Virus record (IMG/VR): IMGVR_UViG_3300035034_000273
Coordinates: 1 to 20,798 of that record
Origin: a virus
Reading direction: 5' to 3' (one strand)
DNA length: 20,798 nucleotides
Part shown: positions 1 to 8,503 of the stretch, piece after piece
Layout: every line of letters starts with the position of its first letter
Position numbering within the stretch: the stretch's first letter is position 1
The notes under the pieces: generated by a model
What the model saw: only the letters and a program-made list of their open reading frames with translations
What the model was told of the DNA's origin: nothing
Databases searched by the model: none
Made by a program: the position numbers and the translations under genes

Positions 1-280
1 AGCGAGGGTCTTGGCCCCCCTCTTCTTTCCACCGGGCGGTTAACCTATCCCGGCGCTCCGATTCCGTAAGCCCAAGATCTGGCAGCCCGAAGGCGGCCTC
101 CCACTCGGTTAAGGAGTCCGTTACGCTAGGAAAAATAGATAACCAAATAGAATTGAAATAAGTAACCACAAAATCGAATGAGAGCCCTTCAAACAGTTTA
201 CGAAGGGTCTTGGTGGTGTTAGTAATGCTCCACGCTAAACCCCTGGGTAACAAATGCTTATATATGTTTAAAAAGCTCAT
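1..280 (-). CDS. Mu gp48-like baseplate/tail protein, 5' part only
   Basis: This is the N-terminal 93 codons of a gene that runs off the left edge of the window. The start ATG overlaps the stop of the J-like gene as ATGA, the same coupling used by its neighbours. The protein begins MSFLNIYKHLLPRGLAW and later carries LTEWEAAFGLPDLGLTESER followed by an RRDRL run. The LLPRGLAW motif, then a T-x-x-L-x-x-WE-x-x-x-GLP segment and an arginine-rich helix, fits the DUF2313 family (Mu gp48, YmfQ-like). That protein lies next to gp47 in Mu-type phages and takes part in the inner baseplate. Family assignment rests on these motifs and on gene order; the C-terminal half cannot be seen. Confidence 0.8.
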   Translation of the reverse strand, partial: MSFLNIYKHLLPRGLAWSITNTTKTLRKLFEGLSFDFVVTYFNSIWLSIFPSVTDSLTEWEAAFGLPDLGLTESERRDRLTARWKEEGGQDPR

Positions 281-2262
281 ACGTACGTCACCCCGCTTAG
301 CTTAGCTTTCTCACCCTGCCCGAGCGTGTAAGGGCCCAAAGCTAGGGGCACAACACTTGGGTTGAGTGACGAATCGTATCCGTATATCGCGTCTGTAGTT
401 CCGCCCCCCGCAAATGTCAAGGACTTATCTCGGGACTCCTGGAAATATGAGGCAATCGTGGTAGGCGTGGCGTCCTCTGAAGTCGCGTCGAACTGCTCGA
501 AAGCGTCCTCCACCCCATACGATAAGTCCGCAGGCACGCCCATCGCATATTGCCTAATCGTGCCAGCGGTGTCCAGCGTTACAAAGTTACGGCACCCCAG
601 CTCAAACTTAAGAGCCTTCATGCTATACCCCATATCGTACAAAGCGCCCGAGTACGTCGCGGTGTATGCCTGCCCTGCTACGGCCATACGCCACTGGTGT
701 ATAGTGTGGCTATCGCCTGCAATAAAAAATTTAGTGTCATCGGAGCTGATATCTATAGCTGTCGGGTTAGGCTCGAGGCTCGCTATTGCAAGGACCGCGG
801 TTACAAGCGTTATAGCTGCCGAGAAGTCGAACCCTGCGACGAGAGTCCACTGACGCACTACTGCGTTGTCTCCGAGCGCGTAGAGCTCCGTGCCCGCCGC
901 ATTAAAACATATCGCCCGAGCGCTTGGTACCTCTGCGCTTATATCTAAAGTATTACCTGTATAAGTAGCCACCCCCAAAATAATGTCATACTCGTAGATT
1001 ACGCCGTCCTCGTCAAGGGCGAAGACCTTATCTCCGTCCGCATTAAATCTAGCATCTTGGAGGCCCGCAACTTCGCCACTGAAATCTAAGGCTTGCCCGT
1101 CCGCGATGGAGTTAGAAAGCGACAAGGTATTGTCTACCGTGACCGTAACGCCTCGAAAAATTCCGCCCCGGGCACTGACAATTTCATCCACGATGCCGGA
1201 AACGGCGGCAATGGTAATCCTGTCCGCTCTGGGCGGTAACGTGAGGCCGGGTATAAACGGCTCACGACGGACGAAATAGTCTGTTATGGAAGCTTCAATA
1301 TCATCATGCGTGGCTGAAAGATTATCGACATCCTGGATGCCTATTACCTCGACCGTAAAGCCCTTACGGCGTATCGGGTATGTATTGGCCAGAGCATTCG
1401 CCGGACGACGGCTGGCGAGCCCGGCGTCATCGATGTTAATATAATTATCAAGGGCATCAGTTAACTGCGCGTCGGTCGGTATCCCGTCAGGGCTCCCACT
1501 CGATGCAGTGGTCGCTTCGAGGTACACGTCTACTTGCCCCGGGCAGTCCCCCGCGTACGGGTATGCATTAATAATACCGGGGGTCTCTTCAGCCCATCGC
1601 TCATAATCGGCATACGCGCCACCCTGCGGCACTTTCTGGAACCAATCGATCACACGGTCCCTGTACGCGTCTTCTGTCTCAGCGTCGGCCGCTTGAGTTA
1701 CCGTGGCGACGATCTCGGCATTACTATCGATGTTGGCCAGAGGATTCGCAAAGGCTATTATGGTACCATCATCCAGGTTGCCGATGACCCCACTTCCGGA
1801 GCCCCCTTCCTGATCCGATACCGCCTGAATATCGACTTGAACCGTCGGAGCGTCTAATAGCTTATCCGTGACTGTTAAATATGTCACCCCGTTACTTGAT
1901 CCTACCAATTGAGACCCTACCGGCAGTGTACCGACCTGGATGTCTACGGTTACCTCAATGGTCAAAACGGCGTTAGTAGCTGCTACCGGATCACCCGTGC
2001 CGAGCAACCTTCCCCACTCGATCAAAGGTGTTATGTTCTGCCCGTTGATGTTGGTTTCATTGTAGCTCGCCGTCTGGACAAAAAGCTGAAGGAACATAAA
2101 GCTCCCGTACTTATACAGCAATGTTATGGTGGCCGCCAGGACCTTAGCTATGACGCGAAGAAATGACTTCGGCAATAGCGGTATTGTTGTAGCCAGGGAT
2201 GTTTCAAGTTGGGTAATAAGAAGGTCGTTAATTTCCTTCGTGGTCAATGGTGTTATGCTCAT
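277..2262 (-). CDS. Baseplate wedge protein J (Mu gp47-like) with a beta-propeller-like insertion
   Basis: A 661-residue baseplate J-family protein. Residues 1 to about 375 look like an ordinary J protein: a helical N-terminus, a beta-rich middle, an ETEDAYRDRV helix near residue 195, QGGAYADYERWA near 213, and a repeated gpJ-type fold to VTVTVDN near 373. A segment from about 380 to 635 follows that is not expected in this family. It contains five repeats of roughly 47-53 residues with the pattern A-x-x-F-x-x-x-G-x-x-x-x-A-L-x-x-x-G-x-I-x-Q-W/Y, at about 401-427, 447-474, 500-526, 548-574 and 600-630. The last 25 residues resemble the normal J C-terminal strand again. The start ATG overlaps the gp46-like stop by four bases. 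J proteins form the wedge that joins hub and fibres. The insertion is read from sequence; its propeller fold and role are inference. Confidence 0.9.
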   Translation of the reverse strand: MSITPLTTKEINDLLITQLETSLATTIPLLPKSFLRVIAKVLAATITLLYKYGSFMFLQLFVQTASYNETNINGQNITPLIEWGRLLGTGDPVAATNAVLTIEVTVDIQVGTLPVGSQLVGSSNGVTYLTVTDKLLDAPTVQVDIQAVSDQEGGSGSGVIGNLDDGTIIAFANPLANIDSNAEIVATVTQAADAETEDAYRDRVIDWFQKVPQGGAYADYERWAEETPGIINAYPYAGDCPGQVDVYLEATTASSGSPDGIPTDAQLTDALDNYINIDDAGLASRRPANALANTYPIRRKGFTVEVIGIQDVDNLSATHDDIEASITDYFVRREPFIPGLTLPPRADRITIAAVSGIVDEIVSARGGIFRGVTVTVDNTLSLSNSIADGQALDFSGEVAGLQDARFNADGDKVFALDEDGVIYEYDIILGVATYTGNTLDISAEVPSARAICFNAAGTELYALGDNAVVRQWTLVAGFDFSAAITLVTAVLAIASLEPNPTAIDISSDDTKFFIAGDSHTIHQWRMAVAGQAYTATYSGALYDMGYSMKALKFELGCRNFVTLDTAGTIRQYAMGVPADLSYGVEDAFEQFDATSEDATPTTIASYFQESRDKSLTFAGGGTTDAIYGYDSSLNPSVVPLALGPYTLGQGEKAKLSGVTYV

Positions 2263-2693
2263 GGTTGGTTTCCCCAGTTTGTTAGGTATTCAAATATCTG
2301 CTCTTCGGATTGAGCGGTTATGGTGCATACGATGTGCGCCCTGTTAGCGGCGGGTATATCGACGACGACGGAGACCGCTGTAGCGATCTTTTTGTTCACA
2401 AAGAACGCGAGGTCTCCCTCTGCTGCGATCTCCAGCTTCCGGATATTGGCCGAAGTTACGGGCAATGATCGGAGCGCGTGTTGCGTGGCTGATCGGTAGG
2501 TGAAGTCCGGGTCATCTTCGATTTCATTCCCCCACCATTGGGCTGAGTCGTCCTTGCGCCCTGCATCCTGGATGTTGCCTCCGAAGAGTGCCAGATACGC
2601 GGCGGAGGATAAGCCCCCGGAAAGCTCGATAGCGCCATCGACAAGACTCACCTCACCGTCTTCGATTGTCTGATAGATAATTACGTCACTCAT
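2259..2693 (-). CDS. Mu gp46-like baseplate protein
   Basis: A 144-residue protein between the spike gene and the J gene, with ATGA overlaps at both ends, which is the exact place of gp46 in Mu-like tails. Visible traits are an N-terminal strand pattern that starts MSDVIIYQTIEDGEVSL, an AYLALFGGNIQDAGR segment followed by a WWGNE motif near residue 53, and a C-terminal domain of alternating strands. The SLFGG and WWGN type motifs are characteristic of the GP46 family. The family is a small baseplate wedge component, functionally comparable to P2 gpW or T4 gp25. No unusual features are seen. Confidence 0.88.
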   Translation of the reverse strand: MSDVIIYQTIEDGEVSLVDGAIELSGGLSSAAYLALFGGNIQDAGRKDDSAQWWGNEIEDDPDFTYRSATQHALRSLPVTSANIRKLEIAAEGDLAFFVNKKIATAVSVVVDIPAANRAHIVCTITAQSEEQIFEYLTNWGNQP

Positions 2694-3256
2694 AAATTCC
2701 CTTCCGTGGTTCCGCCGCCTGATAATCCATGTATGTGATCTTTTAGTTCTTTGCCGTCAACTTCGATCAACGGCGTCTGTATAATCTTTGGTGATATTAT
2801 AGTGCCGTCTGGCTTAATTACAACCCCGTTTAAATTAATATCCCCATTTGCTAGGAGTGTTTGAGTTCCTGATCCATTCGTCAGCGTGCTGGAGCCATCT
2901 GGGTTCATTGTCGTTGAGACTTTTCCGTTCCAAGAGATGATCGTCCCGTCATTCTTCAAGTGCGCTGTAGCAACCACAAATCCTTCAACGTTCCTGGCGT
3001 ACAGGCGTTTCTCCCCCGGCAGCGCGAGCTGCTGGTCCAGCGGATCGACATACCCGAGCAGTGCTATGTTGCCTGTCCCCGTAGTGTCCATTAAGACGGA
3101 GTAATCACCGGGTAGCGGCATACTGTCATCCCCAGACGGCGCGAATTGCTGTCCAGTGACTATATACCCACCGCCTATGTCACACTTTACTTCAGTGACT
3201 TTAGCCTTCCGGCGAAGAGTCCTTAAAAATGATAATACACCTCCTATTCGGCCCAT
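2690..3256 (-). CDS. Baseplate spike protein (Mu gp45 / P2 gpV-like)
   Basis: A 188-residue protein that forms the central membrane-piercing spike of the contractile tail. Residues 20-110 resemble the OB-like N-terminal domain, with a DPLDQQLALPGEKRLYAR stretch near 72-89. The C-terminal part, about 115-165, consists of short alternating strands rich in N, G, T and S, as in the trimeric beta-helix. Near the end is KDHIHGLSGGG. The H-x-H pair matches the iron-binding tip motif known from P2 gpV and Mu gp45. The gene overlaps the P-like hub gene by 13 bases and the gp46 gene by four. Confidence 0.9.
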   Translation of the reverse strand: MGRIGGVLSFLRTLRRKAKVTEVKCDIGGGYIVTGQQFAPSGDDSMPLPGDYSVLMDTTGTGNIALLGYVDPLDQQLALPGEKRLYARNVEGFVVATAHLKNDGTIISWNGKVSTTMNPDGSSTLTNGSGTQTLLANGDINLNGVVIKPDGTIISPKIIQTPLIEVDGKELKDHIHGLSGGGTTEGNL

Positions 3257-4500
3257 GGTAACCTCGCTGGCATACCCCCCGCATACGAGCCGGGCAGTGA
3301 TAATGTTAGCGTCGTCGTTTTCCTATCTCCGGAGAGCGAGAAAGTAACGGCCGCAATGATGAATTTATACGCTTTGTATATCATGGCTTTCGGGTACTTC
3401 AGACTTAGCATCGTGTTAGGTTTCCATAGGTCACCCTTACTATCCCGCCAGCCTATTATCACAATGTCATAAGAGCATGCGTTCGCAAACATACGAGACA
3501 TCTTGGCGTCTACAGCTACCTGCGACTTGGCTGTATCATCCTCGTTAACTGTGAACGACAAGGGCCTGAATGCTTTCTTTAAAAAGCTGTTTCTACGAGG
3601 TATTACCTCCCCCGCAAATAGTCCTAGCAAAGTAGGTGTGACGCCCGTTATGGCACTGAAATACTCGCGGGGTTTAAATGTAGGCGTGACGCTCTCGAGA
3701 GGTGCGCTGCCCTCCACAAGGGTAGATACTGGCTCACCATCTTCGATAGGTCTGTATAACCGGAGGGCCCCCTCCGGGGTGTTACTTATTATGAGGTTTC
3801 GCTGCTGCGCGAGTTGCACGAAGAACTCGAGAATCTTTCTGTCGGCGCTCAAATCCTCCTGCTCAAAAAGGCCCCCCGTTGGGGCTTCTACTGATAGTCC
3901 TAGTCCGAAAGGCTCGATAACGGATCGCATTATTGTCTCGAGTTTAGCCCTGGAGTATTCTAAAGGGTATGCGCTGGACGAAGCTGTACAATCAGACAGG
4001 ACGCCAGGCTTCGAGTATGCCCCTATAGTTACCTGCTGGCGCTCTGCTGTAAGTGATGGTATCACTTCGATAAGGGTGCCCGCAAAACGTAGATTGCCAC
4101 CTATGAAAACCTCCACGCTATCAAACGAAAAAGGGCTGAATAGCTCGCGCTCTTTTTTCCTGGAGTTGTCAAACGGCAATACAGCCCGCATCGTTGATAG
4201 CCTGGTCAATGCGTCTGTTATGAGTATGGTGTCGAAGTGCGAAACCTCGACTTTATTTATTCTTAGCGTAACTTCATCTTTGCCCTTATTGCCCGAGACC
4301 TGAGCTGTCGGAACGTCGATATCTGGAACGTGAAGAACGATCCCGGCCTCGAGCACTTCCTGGCCCAGAGTGTTCGGCAGTGCGAAGAGCAGGGCCGTAG
4401 GGTTCGCTTTGCGTATGATGTCCCCGAAGGACGAGAACCCGTATGACGCGACGGCTATGTCCTCGAAGCTCTCAGAGCCCGATGTAATGTACTCAGACAT
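3244..4500 (-). CDS. Baseplate hub protein P (Mu gp44-like) with an N-terminal gpX/LysM-like domain
   Basis: A 418-residue hub protein. Residues 1-60 read as a tail-X/LysM-like module: a SESFEDIAVASYGFSSFGDI segment, then R-K-A-N-P near residue 31, and LEAGIVLHVPDI near 50-61. This matches the known pattern of a short helix, YG, aNP and a final vi-x-lP. The rest, from about residue 75, is a gpP-type hub domain that begins with EVTLRINKVEVSHFDT and has long beta-rich stretches. In Mu, P interacts with N and the spike. The gene starts within the end of the N-like gene (8-base overlap) and runs into the spike gene (13-base overlap), so translation is probably coupled. Fusion with an X-like module is inferred from motif only. 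Confidence 0.85.
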   Translation of the reverse strand: MSEYITSGSESFEDIAVASYGFSSFGDIIRKANPTALLFALPNTLGQEVLEAGIVLHVPDIDVPTAQVSGNKGKDEVTLRINKVEVSHFDTILITDALTRLSTMRAVLPFDNSRKKERELFSPFSFDSVEVFIGGNLRFAGTLIEVIPSLTAERQQVTIGAYSKPGVLSDCTASSSAYPLEYSRAKLETIMRSVIEPFGLGLSVEAPTGGLFEQEDLSADRKILEFFVQLAQQRNLIISNTPEGALRLYRPIEDGEPVSTLVEGSAPLESVTPTFKPREYFSAITGVTPTLLGLFAGEVIPRRNSFLKKAFRPLSFTVNEDDTAKSQVAVDAKMSRMFANACSYDIVIIGWRDSKGDLWKPNTMLSLKYPKAMIYKAYKFIIAAVTFSLSGDRKTTTLTLSLPGSYAGGMPARLPWAE

Positions 4501-5851
4501 AATATTTAATTGGTTTCCCTTCAGGCAGCTCGAGAATTTCGCTGCCTGTTAAATCGTTAGTCGCTATAAGGAAATCAAGGTTTTCATCGACCGTTCCGTA
4601 CAGCTCGTATTCAAGATCGATCACGGTTCTATCGCGATCCAGAAGGAGCGTCTGCTCCTGGCGCAAGCTGAAGGCCTGATCGATATACGCTGCGGCGCCT
4701 GCGGCGACCATGTTATAAACTATCTGGTACAGTTCTCCATTGTCAGGTACGTCAAGGTTGTCCTGAGCGGTCTCCCGCCATTCAGTAACCGTGTCGAATA
4801 GCTCAAGCAGGTCATCCGCCGCCTGTACCGCGTCGCTACGGGTTCTAAATTGAATTTCCCCACCCGTGTAAGTTATCGTGTCGGTCGTCTCTGCGTTGCT
4901 TATAGCGACCATAGCGGCACCCGCAACGGCGGACAATACGACCCTATCCGTCAGGATAAAAGAGCTTTGCGCTTTGCGCTTACTTCGACCGATGAATAGC
5001 CCCTGCTCTATGCCGATCCCATATGCTGCGGTGAAGCGATCCATCAGAGTATTAGATAGCGACTGAAAGGCTGAGAATTTAACTTTCAAAGCTGCGAAGG
5101 CATTGGCCGGAGCCAGCACCAGACGCATCGTCTGGGATGTAAGTTTACTAGCTGCGGACTCGATCTTCCCAACCGTGGAACGAATTGTGTTAGCAATGGC
5201 GTTAAAGCGTGACAGGACATTACCCACACGGGATTGGACTGTCGAGATCACTGCGGCTACCTCTGCGCCGACTGCGGCTACCGGTGCAAGGACCTCTTCG
5301 ATCTGATCCACTGTTTCGAGTACGAGCTCTTCAAAAGCCGTAAGCTCTTCAGGCGCTGCCTCGAGGTCCTTGAAATCGAGAGCCGTCTTGTCCGTGATCC
5401 ATTTAAGGAGGTCTTGCAGAGCGGCAAGCAGGTCCGCCGGGGACGGCTGCACCTTGATAAACGCCTCTTCGATGGTCTCATAAAACTCTACAGAAACGCG
5501 GGATTCATTCGCCCTGCGGACAAGGCTGTCCTTACGCTCGACAGAGCCGAGAGGCATGACTGTTATATCACCGTATAGCGGATGCTCCAACCGTGCAACA
5601 CCACGCTCGCGAAGACCCTCCATAAAAGCGTGTGCGTCGTCATCGCATGTTTTGCCTGAGAATATTGCGACCATCGGTACCCTGCGGTCACTGTTGCCTA
5701 GCCCCTGGACGTAAGTTCCGTTCGCATCGGCGCGCTCAAAAGCGGTACCTTTACGGACAAAAGATTCGGCCAGGTCCTCGAATAAAAAAGGTATTCTTAT
5801 CCCGGAGGGCGTTATATACGCTGCTTCTCTTAAATTCTTTTTCCATGCCAT
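4493..5851 (-). CDS. Tail/DNA circulation protein N (Mu gp43-like)
   Basis: A 452-residue protein of the DNA-circularisation N-terminal domain family, a baseplate hub component in Mu-type tails. Residues 1-105 contain the family signature: an MAWKKNLREAAY start, IPFLFEDLAESF, a RRVPMVAIFSGKTCDDDAHAF segment (here shown as part of residues 56-76) and ARLEHPLYGDITVMPLG near 86-102. The middle, about 140-260, is strongly helical and probably coiled-coil. The start ATG lies two bases after the tape-measure stop, with AGGAG about nine bases upstream. The gene is flanked by the tape measure and by P exactly as in Mu. The older name 'circulation' does not imply that DNA circularisation has been shown here. 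Confidence 0.88.
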   Translation of the reverse strand: MAWKKNLREAAYITPSGIRIPFLFEDLAESFVRKGTAFERADANGTYVQGLGNSDRRVPMVAIFSGKTCDDDAHAFMEGLRERGVARLEHPLYGDITVMPLGSVERKDSLVRRANESRVSVEFYETIEEAFIKVQPSPADLLAALQDLLKWITDKTALDFKDLEAAPEELTAFEELVLETVDQIEEVLAPVAAVGAEVAAVISTVQSRVGNVLSRFNAIANTIRSTVGKIESAASKLTSQTMRLVLAPANAFAALKVKFSAFQSLSNTLMDRFTAAYGIGIEQGLFIGRSKRKAQSSFILTDRVVLSAVAGAAMVAISNAETTDTITYTGGEIQFRTRSDAVQAADDLLELFDTVTEWRETAQDNLDVPDNGELYQIVYNMVAAGAAAYIDQAFSLRQEQTLLLDRDRTVIDLEYELYGTVDENLDFLIATNDLTGSEILELPEGKPIKYYV

Positions 5852-5853
5852 TG

Positions 5854-7839
5854 TTAGAAGGCTCCTGAGTTACCCATCATCATCTGCTTTAACATAACGC
5901 CGCTCATAGGCTTGTCAAGTTCCGCCCTTGCGGTTTCGTCTTTAATTGTTAGAACGCCCTTATCCCGCATCTCCTGGATCATAGTACTTGTGAAGGCTTG
6001 AGGGCCTTGTACCGGAGCCCCCCGAGTGCTTCTACGGGCTGTCTCGCGGTTCATAGCCTCTTCGTCTGTCAAGCCCCCCATTCCATTAGGCAGGTAAGTG
6101 CGAAGAGCATCGACGAAACCTTCGGTCGAGAAACCCTTAACGATGTTTTTTACCGCTTGGATCATCGCCCTAACTTTATCGGGTATCGCGTCGAGAAAAG
6201 CAAACACGTTTTTTCGCGCTGAAGCTAACCATGTATTGACCGCTTGGTCCATCTTATCTATAAGCCCCGGGATTCCGGTTAGTAGGAAGGCGATGGCTTT
6301 GTATAAATATTTAATCAGATTAATCTGGGCGCCGATAAACTCCGTAAAAGCTCTAACAAGCCATATCTTTTTAAACTCGTCCCAAAACGCACCCATAACC
6401 TCTGGCCATAACATTATCGCGACACCTAACGTTCCTATCGCGGCAACTACTGCGGCTATGGCGATTAGCCAGCCCCCAGTAGCCCCTAGAACCATTAGCC
6501 CTATTATTACGAGGGCCCCGCCTAGTACGGCGGTGAAAGCTGCTAAAGTCGCAGTCAATATGGTAACGGCTGCTATCACGAGGAAAACTACTTTCCGGTA
6601 CTTAAGAAGGAACGACATCGATTTCCCCATAACTTCTACGGCGCCCCGGTTTACTCCGACCCACTCTTTCATGCCTGCGATCATCGCTCTTAGGGGGCCC
6701 TTAATAAGCTCATAAAGCTGTATCTTCAAGTCCTCTATAATGGCTATAAAGTTCAGCCAGTCTACGGCAAAGACATCGCGCATAGCAGCGGCCATCTTTT
6801 TCGAGATGCCCTTCTGTGCTTTGATCCAGTCCCCGTATCCTTTTAAAGTCTTCTTTCCTTGGGTGAGCAGGTTAAACATAACCACGATTGCGCGCTTACC
6901 AAAAATCTTATCTAGGAATCTAGCTCTCTTAACTTTACCGAAGCCTCTCAGCGCTACATCCAGTTCGCCGACAATGTCTCTCATTTTCTTGAAGTCCTCG
7001 GCGTCGTCCGAAACTGTTACGCCTAGCCTTTTAAGGATTCTTCCAGAGTTGCTGTCTGCCAGTCTCAGAAATACATTTTTCATAGCTGTACCGGCCAAAG
7101 TGCCTTTAATACCGGCCTGGGCGAGTTTACCCACAATTGCGGAATATCTCTCTATGGACATACCAGCTGCGTGCGCTACAGGACCGCCTGTCTTGATAGC
7201 CTCGTGGAGACTCTCAATATCCGCTTGACTTGACGTAAGTGTGGCTACAAAGGTGTCATTAATACGGGTGAGGTTTTTCTGGCGTTTCCCGGCATCATCA
7301 GACAGGAGCCCAAAGGCACCCAGCGCTGAGGCGGCCATCTTCGCGGCTTCGCCTACTTCTGTCTCAGCGACGGTTGCCAGATCAAGGACCCCCGGAAGGG
7401 ATTTGATAGCCTGTTGCGCGGAGAATCCTGACATCGCAAGGGAATTAAACCCTCCGGCGGCCTGCCGGGCTGTAAATTCTGTTGTTATGCCCATTTCTCG
7501 GGCTCTTTTCGTCAGAGCTGCGTACTGCCTCGCCCCTTCTCCGACTTTCCTGTTGAATATGTCGAACTTTACGGCAGCCGAAACCATCGTACGCTCGAAG
7601 CCACCCCCCGTACTTGCGATACTGGAGAGTGCATAGACCCCGGCGACACCCAGCGCCACGAAGGCCACTGTGATCCTGCGAAGACCTCCCCGGAGCTTAC
7701 CATGGACTGATTGCAGCTTCCGGGAGTTCTTGGTCATCTTAGTAAAGAAACGGCCCACCCGTCCTTCCATACGTCGGATAGGTGCGGAGACTTTATCTAT
7801 ACCATGAAAAATTGTTTCAACCTGGAACTTTTTACCCAC
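5854..7839 (-). CDS. Tail tape measure protein
   Basis: A 661-residue TP901/Mu-type tape measure. The N-terminus has a basic, helical region of about 50 residues. A hydrophobic segment follows near 54-75. Then comes the conserved tape-measure core, with an EFTARQAAGGFNSLAMSGFS stretch near 140 and the SIERYSAIVGKLAQAGIKG segment near 228. A long hydrophobic block near 420-480 could hold two or three membrane segments. The start is GTG with AGGAG about ten bases upstream, and it overlaps the end of the chaperone extension frame by eight bases. By the usual rule of about 0.15 nm per residue, this length suggests a tail near 100 nm. Position between chaperone frames and N confirms the role. Confidence 0.93.
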   Translation of the reverse strand: MGKKFQVETIFHGIDKVSAPIRRMEGRVGRFFTKMTKNSRKLQSVHGKLRGGLRRITVAFVALGVAGVYALSSIASTGGGFERTMVSAAVKFDIFNRKVGEGARQYAALTKRAREMGITTEFTARQAAGGFNSLAMSGFSAQQAIKSLPGVLDLATVAETEVGEAAKMAASALGAFGLLSDDAGKRQKNLTRINDTFVATLTSSQADIESLHEAIKTGGPVAHAAGMSIERYSAIVGKLAQAGIKGTLAGTAMKNVFLRLADSNSGRILKRLGVTVSDDAEDFKKMRDIVGELDVALRGFGKVKRARFLDKIFGKRAIVVMFNLLTQGKKTLKGYGDWIKAQKGISKKMAAAMRDVFAVDWLNFIAIIEDLKIQLYELIKGPLRAMIAGMKEWVGVNRGAVEVMGKSMSFLLKYRKVVFLVIAAVTILTATLAAFTAVLGGALVIIGLMVLGATGGWLIAIAAVVAAIGTLGVAIMLWPEVMGAFWDEFKKIWLVRAFTEFIGAQINLIKYLYKAIAFLLTGIPGLIDKMDQAVNTWLASARKNVFAFLDAIPDKVRAMIQAVKNIVKGFSTEGFVDALRTYLPNGMGGLTDEEAMNRETARRSTRGAPVQGPQAFTSTMIQEMRDKGVLTIKDETARAELDKPMSGVMLKQMMMGNSGAF

Positions 7840-8487
7840 GCTTTTTAGTCTCCTGATGTAGCTCGAATCTTAAGTTATTGTAAAAGTATTTTATCTCTCT
7901 TGCGGTTAAAGTCCGGACGTCCGGAAGAGCTGTATACCGACGGCATACCATTATGAACATCTCATTGTAAACGATCCCGAATGTGTGTCCGGGATCGTCC
8001 TTTAATTTGAACAACTTCTGGTCGGTACCACTCCGAACGAGAGGTGTCCGAACTAAACCATTAAAAGTACAAAAATCGATTCACACATTTTAATATCAGA
8101 GCCTACCATTCCGGCAAAGTCCTGAGCGCTGCGTTTGGTAAGGTCAGATAAAACGGCGTACATCTTAGCCATGTCCTTGCCCGCTTTCTTTGAGTCCGCA
8201 GCCATCATGGACGCCCCTGACCGTTCGTGAAAGGTGATCTGTTCGCCTTTGCATCTGCTGTTTGGGCGATGGGGGGTGTACTGAAGTTCGTTGTCATCAT
8301 TAAACATAACGTGGCCTTCCATAATGCCTCTAACGATCTTTTTCTTAATCTTATCGAAATCCTTAATATCGTCCTCGTCATCACACTCGGCGTCGATGTC
8401 CATGGCTTCGCACCAGTCTTCAAACCATTTGTTCGCGGTTTCCAGGTCTACTTTCAGTCCCGACTTAACTTCTGTTGGTTCTTTCAT
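7832..8487 (-). CDS. Tail assembly chaperone, predicted -1 frameshift long product
   Basis: Downstream of the chaperone stop, a second frame is open from 8080 to 7832, lying -1 to the first. It overlaps the end of the first ORF by 28 bases and has no convincing start or ribosome site of its own; the best is TTG at 8014. Its product includes RTLTAREIKYFYNNLRFEL followed by HQETKKRG, the typical short basic, helical extension of phage tail-chaperone pairs. In the overlap the first frame reads TCG ATT TTT GTA. The Phe tRNA on TTT can re-pair with TTT one base back, giving a predicted fusion of about 218 residues. The expected X-XXY-YYZ heptamer is not present, so the shift site is inference. Confidence 0.6.
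8053..8487 (-). CDS. Tail assembly chaperone, short form
   Basis: A 144-residue acidic protein between the tube and the tape measure, the standard place of the tail-assembly chaperone (lambda G, P2 E, Mu gp41). The ATG at 8487 is preferred because AAGGAG lies about nine bases upstream; a TTG seven codons earlier would overlap this ribosome site. Features are an acidic stretch of D and E near residues 32-45, a region with H-R-P-N and a C-terminal helix ending MCESIFVLLMV. It resembles no enzyme. Its job is probably to coat the tape measure while the tube polymerises. A hairpin with a T-run directly upstream may lower its transcription relative to tube protein. Confidence 0.75.
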   Translation of the reverse strand: MKEPTEVKSGLKVDLETANKWFEDWCEAMDIDAECDDEDDIKDFDKIKKKIVRGIMEGHVMFNDDNELQYTPHRPNSRCKGEQITFHERSGASMMAADSKKAGKDMAKMYAVLSDLTKRSAQDFAGMVGSDIKMCESIFVLLMV

Positions 8488-8503
8488 ACTGTAATTCTCC
8501 TTA

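Noticed and set aside
3503-4303. Long + strand open frame opposite the hub gene
   Set aside because: No ribosome site, no recognisable motif, and it lies wholly opposite a well-supported gene; a shadow.
5881-5900. TTGACA-like box inside the tape measure gene
   Set aside because: No suitable -10 at the right distance and it lies deep in coding sequence.
6098-6715. Long + strand open frame opposite the tape measure
   Set aside because: Composition mirrors the hydrophobic coding strand below it; no ribosome site or family motif.
8053-8080. Classical P2-type T-TTT-TTG slippery site
   Set aside because: Only five T are present and they are in the wrong phase relative to the first frame, so the standard heptamer cannot be claimed.
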